Shown in pieces: positions 11,166-18,582 of a stretch of DNA of 64,000 bases. The translations under genes were made by a program, and so were the position numbers. The DNA comes from Streptomyces sp. RB17 (lineage in GTDB: Bacteria; Actinomycetota; Actinomycetes; Streptomycetales; Streptomycetaceae). The notes beneath the pieces were generated by a model. That model was not told where the DNA came from. It did no database searches and worked only from the letters and a program-made list of their open reading frames with translations. The stretch covers positions 62,001 through 126,000 of the forward strand of contig NZ_WEGL01000011.1 in NCBI RefSeq assembly GCF_009604455.1. Reading direction: 5' to 3'. Numbering within the stretch: position 1 is the first letter of the stretch; every line of letters begins with the position of its first letter.

Positions 11166-11213
11166 ACTATACCGGTATTTTAATGGGGGCTGTGTCCGGG
11201 CCGGTATTAGAAT
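11166..11213. promoter_or_regulatory. Divergent leaderless promoters with shared CCGGTATT motif
   Basis: For map (minus strand) a TATAGT lies at 11166-11171, 7 nt before its ATG. For the XRE gene (plus strand) TAGAAT at 11208-11213 lies 6 nt before ATG 11220. Both transcripts would begin at or next to the start codon. The palindrome ATACCGGTAT (11169-11178) overlaps the map -10. A related copy, CCGGTATT with AATGGG following two bases later, occurs at both promoters. The small XRE protein is the obvious candidate to bind them and repress itself and map; this is inference. Confidence 0.6.
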
Positions 11214-11219
11214 GGGTGC

Positions 11220-11471
11220 ATGGTGCGCACCCCTCTCACCCCCGAAGAGCGTGAACGCGGCGAGCGGCTCGGGAAGTTGCTGCGCGAGGCGCGCGGCGGC
11301 CGGAGCATGACCGAGGTCGCGGCGCGGGCGGGCGTGTCCGCCGAGACGCTCCGCAAGATCGAGACGGGCCGGGCGCCCACACCCGCGTTCTTCACCGTGG
11401 CCGCGCTGGCCGGGGTCCTCGGGCTGTCGATGGACGAGCTGGTCACGCGGTGCGTCCTCGTGCCCGTGTGA
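11220..11471 (+). CDS. Small XRE-family helix-turn-helix regulator
   Basis: The protein is 83 residues long and is essentially one Cro/C1-type helix-turn-helix domain. The recognition region reads MTEVAARAGVSAETLRKIE, followed by GRAPTPAFFTVAALAGVLG. It lacks any sensor domain, so it may be constitutive or may dimerise with a partner. The gene is divergent from map across a 61-bp gap with shared operator-like motifs, and the ATG probably begins a leaderless mRNA. Autoregulation together with control of map is likely from the layout. It is followed by a 138-bp gap in which I see no gene. Confidence 0.85.
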   Translation: MVRTPLTPEERERGERLGKLLREARGGRSMTEVAARAGVSAETLRKIETGRAPTPAFFTVAALAGVLGLSMDELVTRCVLVPV

Positions 11472-11609
11472 GGTGCCGGGTCCGCGCAGCGGCCGGGGGC
11501 CCGCGATGAGGTGCCCGCGCTCTCCCGGAAAACTCTGTGTAGCAGCGCCGTAACACGACTCGTGTTGCCTACCCGGCGGAAGTGCCGGCGGTTGGGCGGG
11601 AGCTGAGCG

Positions 11610-13637
11610 ATGACGGTGGATCGACTCCCCGTTGGGGTGCGGGAGTTCGCGAGCTACCTGGACGGCCTGCTGGCGCGCCTGGACCAGGGCGGCGGATGGA
11701 GCGGGGTCTTCTGGCAGCGCGACCCCGACGGCATGCGGGCCTGCCTGGACGGTCGCGAGGTGCTGCCGTGGGACGTGGTGGAGGCGCTGCTGGAGGACTT
11801 CGCCACGGCGTACGGACCCGCCGCCGCTGCCGCCGAGCGGGAACGGGCCCGCGCCCTGTACCGGGCCGCGCTGACGGCGTACGACGCCCGCCCCGGCGCG
11901 CGGGACGCACTGCTCGACCGCCTCGACGTGATGCTCCGCGAACAGCGCTACGCCGCCGAACGCCGGTCGGAACTCACCCGCCTCCTGGCCACCCCGTCCG
12001 CCGCCTACGACCCGGCGTCCCTCCGCCTCGACCTCGCCTGGGCCCAGGACGACCACGAGCGCGCCACGGCGAGGTGCGCCGAACTCCGCGCCAGACTGAC
12101 CGAACTGGACCGGCGCGGCGCGCTGTCCGCGGGTACGGCGCGACGCGCCGGCGAGCCCGGGCCGTGGTGGCCCGAGGGCGGGGCCCGGGAGGACATGCCG
12201 GGGGCCTCCCGGTATGCCGATGGTGAGGGCCGGTCGGTGGAGGGGGAGTGGCGGGGGGTGCGGGGGCCTCGGTGGGCCGAGGGCGGGGGTCCGGAGGCGG
12301 CGGGACAGGTGGCGTCCGCCGGGGTGCCTGCGGCCTTCCGGGATGCCGATGGTGAGGACCGCTCGGCGGACGGAGACGGGGAAGGGGTGTGGCGGGGAGC
12401 GCGGTCCGAGGGGTTGCGCGGGGCTGAGTCCGGGCCGCCGTGGGCCGGCGAAGACGCCGGCCCGGTGGGGCAGCGGCAGCCCGCGGCGGTGCCACCGCGC
12501 TCCACGGATGCCGATCGCCCGCCCTACGTCCCGGCGCCCGCCCCGGCCCCGCCCGGTGTCCGTCCCGCGTCCACCGTTCACGCCCGCGCGCCCCACGTCC
12601 CGCTGTCCGACGCTGCCGCGCACGCGACGGAAGCGACCTCTCCCGTTCTGGACACCACTGCTTCGGCCCCGCCTCGTGTCGGGCACGCCCACACCCCGCA
12701 CGCCCCCACCTTCGACGTCCCCGCGCCCACTCCCGGCGCCACCACATCGCCTCCGGAAGCCGGTTCGCCCGCTCCCGGTGCGACCACACCTGGCTGGGAG
12801 GCCACCCCACCCGCGCCCCGTACCACCACCCCGCCCCCGCCCCACACCCAAGCCGCCACCCCACCCTCCCCGCCCCCCGGAGCCGCCGCGCCCGCGACTC
12901 CTGATGCCACCGCCAAGTCCCGCAAACGTCGCCGGGGCAGTGCCCGGTTCGCCGGGATGGGGGTGGAGGGGGACGCGGCCGGTGTGGTCGGGGCGCCGCA
13001 GGTGGTCGTGCCGGAGGTGCCCGCGCGGCGTACTCCGCGTGGGGCGCGGTTCGCCGGGGTCGGGCAGGAGGGCGAGGTCGCGGTGGCCCCCGTCGAGGTG
13101 GTGGACGCCGAGGCGGGGGCGGCGGTGGCCGGGGTCGTGGAGCGGCTCGCGCGGCTCAGGGCCGAAGGGCGTAGCGGGGAGGCGCATGCGCTGCTCGTCG
13201 AGGTCGTGCAGGGCCCCGTCGCGCGGTTCCCGGCGCTCGCCGACGCGCTGCACCGCGCCGGGCTCGGCGCCGACTGGGCGACGCTGCTGTGGGAGACCGC
13301 CTCGCTGCCCGCGGAGCGCCTGGTCGCCGCCGCCGACGCGCTCACCGCAGCCGGACGGGAGGCCGACGGGCGGCAGATGCTGCGGCAGGGCGTGGACCGT
13401 CCGGCGGAACAGATCGGCACGGCCGTGCTGCGGCTGGAGGAGGAGGGGCGCCGACGGGAGGCGGAGGCGCTGCTCGACGCCTGTGTGCGGGTCCGTACGG
13501 CGGAGGAGGCCGCCCGGAGTGTCGTACCCGATCCGTCCCGGCTGGTGCCGCTGCTGCTGAACGCCGCGCAGGGCGTCTCCGACGAGCGGCACTGGGATCT
13601 CGTGCACGCCCTGCGGGTGGCTGGACACGCGACGTGA
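11610..13637 (+). CDS. Large protein with proline-rich centre; function unknown
   Basis: This 675-residue protein has three parts. An N-terminal helical domain (1-175) is rich in Leu/Arg/Ala. A long low-complexity centre (~180-440) has glycine-rich internal repeats and then a Pro/Ala/Thr-rich stretch. A C-terminal helical-repeat region (~450-675) is preceded by a basic SRKRRRGSARFAG segment, and the RGARFAG motif recurs about 35 residues later. Streptomyces proteins of this kind are often loosely labelled as tegument-like because of composition only. I see no signal peptide, membrane helix or enzyme motif. The C-terminal TPR-like helices suggest protein binding. The Pro-rich part also reads open on the other strand, but codon bias supports this strand. 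Confidence 0.7.
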   Translation: MTVDRLPVGVREFASYLDGLLARLDQGGGWSGVFWQRDPDGMRACLDGREVLPWDVVEALLEDFATAYGPAAAAAERERARALYRAALTAYDARPGARDALLDRLDVMLREQRYAAERRSELTRLLATPSAAYDPASLRLDLAWAQDDHERATARCAELRARLTELDRRGALSAGTARRAGEPGPWWPEGGAREDMPGASRYADGEGRSVEGEWRGVRGPRWAEGGGPEAAGQVASAGVPAAFRDADGEDRSADGDGEGVWRGARSEGLRGAESGPPWAGEDAGPVGQRQPAAVPPRSTDADRPPYVPAPAPAPPGVRPASTVHARAPHVPLSDAAAHATEATSPVLDTTASAPPRVGHAHTPHAPTFDVPAPTPGATTSPPEAGSPAPGATTPGWEATPPAPRTTTPPPPHTQAATPPSPPPGAAAPATPDATAKSRKRRRGSARFAGMGVEGDAAGVVGAPQVVVPEVPARRTPRGARFAGVGQEGEVAVAPVEVVDAEAGAAVAGVVERLARLRAEGRSGEAHALLVEVVQGPVARFPALADALHRAGLGADWATLLWETASLPAERLVAAADALTAAGREADGRQMLRQGVDRPAEQIGTAVLRLEEEGRRREAEALLDACVRVRTAEEAARSVVPDPSRLVPLLLNAAQGVSDERHWDLVHALRVAGHAT

Positions 13638-13751
13638 CCGGCCATCCCTCACCTTGTCCCGGTATGCTCCGTTTCACCCCTTCGAGTGACGTCCTCGCTC
13701 ACCCACAGGAGTGTGAAACGTGATCGACTCCGCGGGTTGACGACGATGGTC

Positions 13752-13814
13752 TTGGCAAGGGCCTCCCGGAGGCTTACTTTCGTCCCTCTACGGCCTCCTC
13801 TACGGGCGTAGAGG
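13752..13814 (+). promoter_or_regulatory. Promoter and operator of the catabolic cluster
   Basis: TTGGCA (13752-13757) and TACTTT (13775-13780) are spaced 17 bp apart and make a good sigma-70-type promoter. The predicted start falls near 13787, inside CCTCTACGG (13785-13793). The same 9-mer recurs at 13797-13805 as one arm of a perfect 7-bp inverted repeat (13797-13814, 4-nt centre). A GCCTCC-C-GGAGGC palindrome fills the spacer. Sites covering the start point are typical of repression, and the PucR-family regulator encoded at 15991 is a plausible binder. The site lies 30 bp upstream of the first gene. Confidence 0.6.
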
Positions 13815-13843
13815 CTCTGACGGTCCCGTCGAAGGAGCAGCTC

Positions 13844-14686
13844 ATGGCCAACGTCGTACGAGCCGCCCTGGTCCAGGCCACCTGGACCGGCGACACCGAG
13901 TCCATGGTGGCGAAACACGAGGAGCACGCCCGTGCGGCGGCCCGGCAGGGTGCCAGGGTCATCGGGTTCCAGGAAGTCTTCAACTCGCCCTATTTCTGCC
14001 AGGTCCAGGAGCCCGAGCACTACCGCTGGGCCGAGCCGGTGCCCGACGGGCCGACCGTGCGGCGGATGCAGGCCCTCGCGCGCGAGACCGGGATGGTCGT
14101 CGTGGTTCCCGTCTTCGAGGTCGAGCAGTCCGGCTTCTACTACAACACCGCCGCCGTGATCGACGCCGACGGGACCTACCTCGGCAAGTACCGCAAGCAC
14201 CACATCCCGCAGGTCAAGGGCTTCTGGGAGAAGTACTACTTCAAGCCCGGCAATCTCGGCTGGCCCGTCTTCGACACCGCCGTGGGCAAGGTGGGTGTGT
14301 ACATCTGCTACGACCGGCACTTCCCGGAGGGCTGGCGGCAACTCGGGCTCAACGGGGCCCAGTTGGTCTACAATCCCTCCGCCACCCACCGCGGTCTTTC
14401 GGCCTACCTGTGGCAGCTGGAGCAGCCCGCGGCCGCCGTCGCCAACGAGTACTTCATCGCCGCCATCAACCGGGTCGGGCGGGAGGAGTACGGCGACAAC
14501 GACTTCTACGGAACCAGTTACTTCGTCGACCCCCGCGGGCAGTTCGTCGGCGAGACCGCGAGCGACAAGTCCGAGGAACTCCTCGTCCGCGACCTCGACT
14601 TCGACCTGATCGAGGAAGTGCGGCAGCAGTGGGCCTTCTACCGCGACCGCCGCCCCGACGCCTACGAAGGACTGGTGCAGCCGTGA
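13844..14686 (+). CDS. Carbon-nitrogen hydrolase, beta-ureidopropionase type (copy 1)
   Basis: This 280-residue nitrilase-superfamily enzyme has the Glu-Lys-Cys triad at Glu44 (FQEVF), Lys118 (KYRKHHIP) and Cys155 (YICYDRHFPE). The sequence resembles beta-ureidopropionase and N-carbamoyl amino-acid amidohydrolases, which release CO2 and ammonia from N-carbamoyl-beta-alanine in reductive pyrimidine breakdown. The next gene begins inside its stop codon (GTGA overlap), so the two are translationally coupled. A paralogue with identical triad numbering lies at 17712. GAAGGAG upstream of the ATG supports the start. The exact carbamoyl substrate cannot be decided from sequence. Confidence 0.88.
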   Translation: MANVVRAALVQATWTGDTESMVAKHEEHARAAARQGARVIGFQEVFNSPYFCQVQEPEHYRWAEPVPDGPTVRRMQALARETGMVVVVPVFEVEQSGFYYNTAAVIDADGTYLGKYRKHHIPQVKGFWEKYYFKPGNLGWPVFDTAVGKVGVYICYDRHFPEGWRQLGLNGAQLVYNPSATHRGLSAYLWQLEQPAAAVANEYFIAAINRVGREEYGDNDFYGTSYFVDPRGQFVGETASDKSEELLVRDLDFDLIEEVRQQWAFYRDRRPDAYEGLVQP

Positions 14687-15966
14687 ACGACCTCTACTCC
14701 CGTCACCGCCAGGTCATGCCCGACTGGCTCGCCCTCTACTACGACGAGCCGATCGAGATCACCCACGGCGAGGGCCGCCACGTCTGGGACTCCGCCGGCA
14801 ACAAGTACCTGGACTTCTTCGGCGGCATCCTGACGACCATGACCGCGCACGCGCTGCCCGAGGTGGCCAAGGCGGTCGGCGAGCAGGCGGGCCGGATCAT
14901 CCACTCCTCGACCCTCTACCTCAACCGGCCGATGGTCGAACTCGCCGAGCGCATCGCCCAGGTGAGCGGCATCCCGGACGCCCGGGTCTTCTTCACCACC
15001 TCCGGCACCGAGGCCAACGACACCGCCCTGCTGCTCGCCACCGCCCACCGGCGCAGCAACACGATCCTGGCGATGCGCAACAGCTACCACGGCCGCTCCT
15101 TCAGCACCGTGGGCATCACCGGCAACCGCAGCTGGTCGCCCACCTCGCTGTCCCCGCTGCAGACCCTGTACGTCCACGGCGGCGTGCGCACCCGGGGCCC
15201 GTTCGCCGAGCTGGACGACCGCGCGTTCATCGACGCGTGTGTCGACGACCTGAAGGACGTCCTCGGGCACACCCGGCCGCCCGCCGCGCTGATCGCCGAA
15301 CCGATTCAGGGCGTCGGCGGCTTCACCTCCCCGCCCGACGGGCTCTACGCCGCCTTCCGCGAGGTCCTCGAGGAGCACGGCATCCTGTGGATCGCCGACG
15401 AGGTGCAGACCGGCTGGGGCCGCACCGGCGACCACTTCTGGGGCTGGCAGGCGCACGCCCGCAGCGGCCCGCCGGACATCGTCACCTTCGCCAAGGGCAT
15501 CGGCAACGGCTCCTCGATCGGCGGAGTGATCGCCCGCGCCGAGATCATGAACTGCCTGGACGCCAACAGCATTTCGACGTTCGGCGGCACCCAGCTCACC
15601 ATGGCCGCCGGCCTCGCCAACCTCACTTACCTCGTCGAACACGACCTCCAGGGCAACGCCCGCCGGGTCGGCGGCCTGCTCATCGAGCGGATGCGGGCGG
15701 TCGCCGCCCAGCTGCCCGGCGTGCGCGAGGTGCGCGGGCGCGGGCTGATGATCGGCGTCGAGCTGGTCAAGCCGGGCACCGACGAGGCCGATCCGCAGGC
15801 GGCCGCCGCCGTACTGGAGGCGGCTCGCGAGGGCGGGCTGCTCATCGGCAAGGGCGGCGGCCACAACACCAGCGCCCTGCGCATCGCACCGCCGCTGTCG
15901 CTCACCGTCGCGGAGGCCGAGGAGGGCGCGGCGATCCTGGAACGGGCACTCAGGAGCACGCACTAG
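14683..15966 (+). CDS. Class III (omega) aminotransferase
   Basis: This 427-residue PLP enzyme starts at the GTG that overlaps the upstream stop. It shows the class III hallmarks: TTSGTEAND phosphate-binding loop, SYHGRS, ADEVQTGWGRTG with the cofactor aspartate, and the Schiff-base lysine in TFAKGIGNG (about Lys271). The family includes beta-alanine:pyruvate, 4-aminobutyrate and alanine:glyoxylate aminotransferases. Placed directly after a beta-ureidopropionase-type gene, the likely role is to transaminate beta-alanine or 3-aminoisobutyrate to the semialdehyde. The short gap to the regulator at 15991 (24 bp) suggests one transcript. Confidence 0.9.
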   Translation: MNDLYSRHRQVMPDWLALYYDEPIEITHGEGRHVWDSAGNKYLDFFGGILTTMTAHALPEVAKAVGEQAGRIIHSSTLYLNRPMVELAERIAQVSGIPDARVFFTTSGTEANDTALLLATAHRRSNTILAMRNSYHGRSFSTVGITGNRSWSPTSLSPLQTLYVHGGVRTRGPFAELDDRAFIDACVDDLKDVLGHTRPPAALIAEPIQGVGGFTSPPDGLYAAFREVLEEHGILWIADEVQTGWGRTGDHFWGWQAHARSGPPDIVTFAKGIGNGSSIGGVIARAEIMNCLDANSISTFGGTQLTMAAGLANLTYLVEHDLQGNARRVGGLLIERMRAVAAQLPGVREVRGRGLMIGVELVKPGTDEADPQAAAAVLEAAREGGLLIGKGGGHNTSALRIAPPLSLTVAEAEEGAAILERALRSTH

Positions 15967-15990
15967 AGAACGAGAGAACGGTGTACGGCC

Positions 15991-17556
15991 ATGACAACCG
16001 CCTTGGAGTCCCGGTACGGCTGGGAACCCGCCCTCTCCGTCCGCCAGGTGCTCACCCTGGAACGGGTGCTCGCCGGGGAGCCCGAGGTGGTCGCCGGTGC
16101 CGGGCAGCTCGACCGGCCGGTGCGCTGGGTGCACGTCGCCGAGGCCGCCGACGTCGGGGTGATGCTCAGCGGCGGCGAGATGGTGCTCACCACCGGTGTG
16201 CTGCTGGCCGGCGACGAGGCCAAGCAGGCCGAGTACATCCAGTCGCTGCACCGGGCGGAGGCCTCCGCCGTCGTGCTCGGCCTCGGGCGGGCCTTCCCTG
16301 CGCCGCCCGAGGTGATGCGCCGGGCCGCCGAGCGGTGCGGGCTGCCCATGGTCGTCCTGCACCGTCCCTTCCCCTTCGCCGAGTTGACCGAGGAGGTCCA
16401 GTCCCGGCTGGTACGGCGGAAGTTCGCCGCCGTCAGCCTCTCGGAGACCGTACGGACCGAACTCACCGCGCTGATCACGGCCGGTGCGCCCCTGCAGCGC
16501 CTGCTCGACGAGGTCGCCCGGCACAGCGCCTGCCCGGTCGTGCTCACCAACCTCGCGCACCGCGTCCTCGCCACCGCGGGCGAACGGTCCGCGGTGGACG
16601 ACGTGCTGCGCGACTGGGAGCGGATCGCCCGGCAGGCCGGCGCCGGGGCCGAAGGCGGCTGGATCAGCGCCGAACTCGGCGGCCGCGGGGAACGCTGGGG
16701 CCGGCTGCTGCTGTGCGGTTACCGGGGCGACGCGGCCACCGGGCGGCTGCTCGCCGACCGGGCCGCCGAGGCACTGGTCCTGCACCGCATGCTCGGCGGC
16801 GGCTCCGCGCACTCTTGGGAGGAGGAGTCCGCGCAGGGCCTGCTGACCGACCTGCTCTCCGGTGTCGTACCGGCCTTCCGGCTGCTGCCCAGGGCGCGCG
16901 CGGCCGGGCTGCCGGTCAACCGGCGCACCTTCGTCCCGCTCGTCGTCCTCGGCCGCGCCGCCGACGAACTCGACCGTGTGCTGCGCCTGCTGGGGATGTC
17001 CGGGCTGGTCGCCGAACTCGCCGACGGCCGGGCAGCCGTGCTGCTCAGCCTCGCCCGCGACCAGGACGCCGAGGCCCTCACCGCCCACTTCGCGGCCCGG
17101 CTGCGTGCCGGGTCACCGGCCGTGATCGCGGCCAGCGACCCCCGTACCGGCTGGGACGACGTGCCCGCCGGGCTGCGCGAGGCCCGGCATGTCGCCGACG
17201 CCGTCGCCGACTCCTCGGCCGCCCTCGACCTGCCGCCCGTGGTCCGCCTGAAGGACGTGCACCTGCGCGGGCTGATCCGCCTGCTGCGCGACGACCCGCA
17301 GGTGCAGTCCTTCGCCGAGCGTGAGCTGGACGGGCTGCTGTGCGCGTCCGAACCGGAGCTGCTGAACGTCCTGCGGACGTTTCTCGCGACCGGCCGCAAC
17401 AAGTCCCGCACCGCCCAGCTCCACCATGTCTCCCGTCCCGCGCTCTACCGCCGCCTGGAGGCCATACAGGCCCGCCTCGGCGTCGACCTGGACGACTTCG
17501 AACAGGCGGCCTCCGTGCACATCGCGCTCCTCGCGCACGACGCGCAACAGGGGTGA
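15991..17556 (+). CDS. PucR-family transcriptional regulator
   Basis: This 521-residue protein has an N-terminal PucR ligand domain (residues ~10-125, with the typical RPVRWVHVAE and MLSGGEMVLTTG motifs), a central region similar to GGDEF-like CdaR domains, and a C-terminal helix-turn-helix (~455-515). PucR proteins control purine, pyrimidine and allantoin catabolism. Here it lies between catabolic genes and probably senses the substrate or an intermediate. Candidate operators are the inverted repeat at 13797-13814 and the direct repeats at 17552-17646. The gene is followed by a 155-bp non-coding gap. Confidence 0.9.
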   Translation: MTTALESRYGWEPALSVRQVLTLERVLAGEPEVVAGAGQLDRPVRWVHVAEAADVGVMLSGGEMVLTTGVLLAGDEAKQAEYIQSLHRAEASAVVLGLGRAFPAPPEVMRRAAERCGLPMVVLHRPFPFAELTEEVQSRLVRRKFAAVSLSETVRTELTALITAGAPLQRLLDEVARHSACPVVLTNLAHRVLATAGERSAVDDVLRDWERIARQAGAGAEGGWISAELGGRGERWGRLLLCGYRGDAATGRLLADRAAEALVLHRMLGGGSAHSWEEESAQGLLTDLLSGVVPAFRLLPRARAAGLPVNRRTFVPLVVLGRAADELDRVLRLLGMSGLVAELADGRAAVLLSLARDQDAEALTAHFAARLRAGSPAVIAASDPRTGWDDVPAGLREARHVADAVADSSAALDLPPVVRLKDVHLRGLIRLLRDDPQVQSFAERELDGLLCASEPELLNVLRTFLATGRNKSRTAQLHHVSRPALYRRLEAIQARLGVDLDDFEQAASVHIALLAHDAQQG

Positions 17557-17646
17557 AACATGCGACGACCTGGGAATACGGCGGTGAAACATGGGCCTCG
17601 GCATTCGTGACACGGTGGCACGCGCGACGCCCGCAGACGTGACACG
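17552..17646. promoter_or_regulatory. Two pairs of direct repeats before the second amidohydrolase
   Basis: GGTGAAACATG occurs at 17552-17562 and 17583-17593 (31 bp apart). The odd palindrome CGTGACACG occurs at 17606-17614 and 17638-17646 (32 bp apart). Both pairs are spaced by about three helical turns. They lie upstream of the gene at 17712 and in part at the end of the PucR gene. This looks like a regulated promoter for the second half of the cluster; the binding protein is not known. Confidence 0.5.
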
Positions 17647-17711
17647 CTGCCCGTCGAACCCTCCTCGCGGGCTTCCTACGCTCACGGCACACCGAGCTAC
17701 CGGAGGTCCCG

Positions 17712-18554
17712 ATGAGCCGAGTGATCCGCGCCGCCCTGTTCCAGACCGCATGGACCGGCGACAAGGAATCCATGATCCAGGTCCACGAGCAGGCGGCCCG
17801 CGACGCGGCCGCGCAGGGCGCCCAAGTCCTCTGCTTCCAGGAGCTGTTCTACGGCCCCTACTTCTGCCAGGTGCAGGACAAGGCCTTCTACGAGTACGCC
17901 GAACGGATCCCCGAGGGCCCGACCGTCCAGCGCTTCCAGTCCCTCGCCCGCGAGCTGGGCATCGTCCTGGTGCTGCCGATGTACGAGGAGGAGCAGCCCG
18001 GCGTCCTGTACAACACCGCCGCCGTGATCGACGCGGACGGCTCCTACCTCGGCAAGTACCGCAAGACCCACATCCCCCAGGTGCAGGGATTCTGGGAGAA
18101 GTTCTACTTCCGCCCGGGCAACAGCGGCTGGCCCGTCTTCGACACCGCCGTCGGCCGGATCGGCGTCTACATCTGCTACGACCGCCACTTCCCGGAGGGC
18201 TGGCGGGCGCTCGGCCTCGCCGGCGCCGAGATCGTCTTCAACCCCTCGGCGACCTCCCGCGGCCTGTCCCGCTACCTCTGGCAGCTGGAGCAGCCGGCGG
18301 CGGCCGTCGCCAACGAGTACTTCGTCGGCGCGATCAACCGGGTCGGCGTGGAGGACCTGGGCGACAACGACTTCTACGGCACGACCTACTTCGTGGACCC
18401 CGAGGCCCAGTTCGTCGGCGAGGTCGCGAGCGACAAGGAGACCGAACTCGTCGTCCGCGACCTGGACCTGGCCAAACTCCGCGAGGTCCGCGACCGCTGG
18501 CAGTTCTACCGGGACCGGGCGCCGGGGGCGTACACACCGCTGACCGCACCCTGA
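17712..18554 (+). CDS. Carbon-nitrogen hydrolase, beta-ureidopropionase type (copy 2)
   Basis: This 280-residue protein is a close paralogue of the product of the gene at 13844, collinear over its whole length with no visible gap. The triad is Glu44, Lys118 and Cys155. GGAGGT precedes the ATG. It is followed within 30 bp by dihydropyrimidinase, so it most likely hydrolyses the N-carbamoyl product of that enzyme. Having two nearly identical amidohydrolases in one cluster suggests separate substrates, for example N-carbamoyl-beta-alanine and N-carbamoyl-beta-aminoisobutyrate, or separate regulation. Which copy serves which substrate is not evident. Confidence 0.88.
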   Translation: MSRVIRAALFQTAWTGDKESMIQVHEQAARDAAAQGAQVLCFQELFYGPYFCQVQDKAFYEYAERIPEGPTVQRFQSLARELGIVLVLPMYEEEQPGVLYNTAAVIDADGSYLGKYRKTHIPQVQGFWEKFYFRPGNSGWPVFDTAVGRIGVYICYDRHFPEGWRALGLAGAEIVFNPSATSRGLSRYLWQLEQPAAAVANEYFVGAINRVGVEDLGDNDFYGTTYFVDPEAQFVGEVASDKETELVVRDLDLAKLREVRDRWQFYRDRAPGAYTPLTAP

Positions 18555-18582
18555 CCGCAACCGAGTTGACCGAGGGAGCAGC

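Noticed and set aside
10242..13652. Very long open frame on the minus strand (over 1100 codons) opposite the map and proline-rich genes
   Set aside because: It runs through the map gene in a wrong frame and across a divergent promoter region. The protein is Pro/Arg/Gly-rich with no domain, the usual shadow of high-GC coding DNA.
14662..17088. Long minus-strand open frame opposite the aminotransferase and PucR genes
   Set aside because: It is antisense to two clearly recognised genes and has shadow-type composition.
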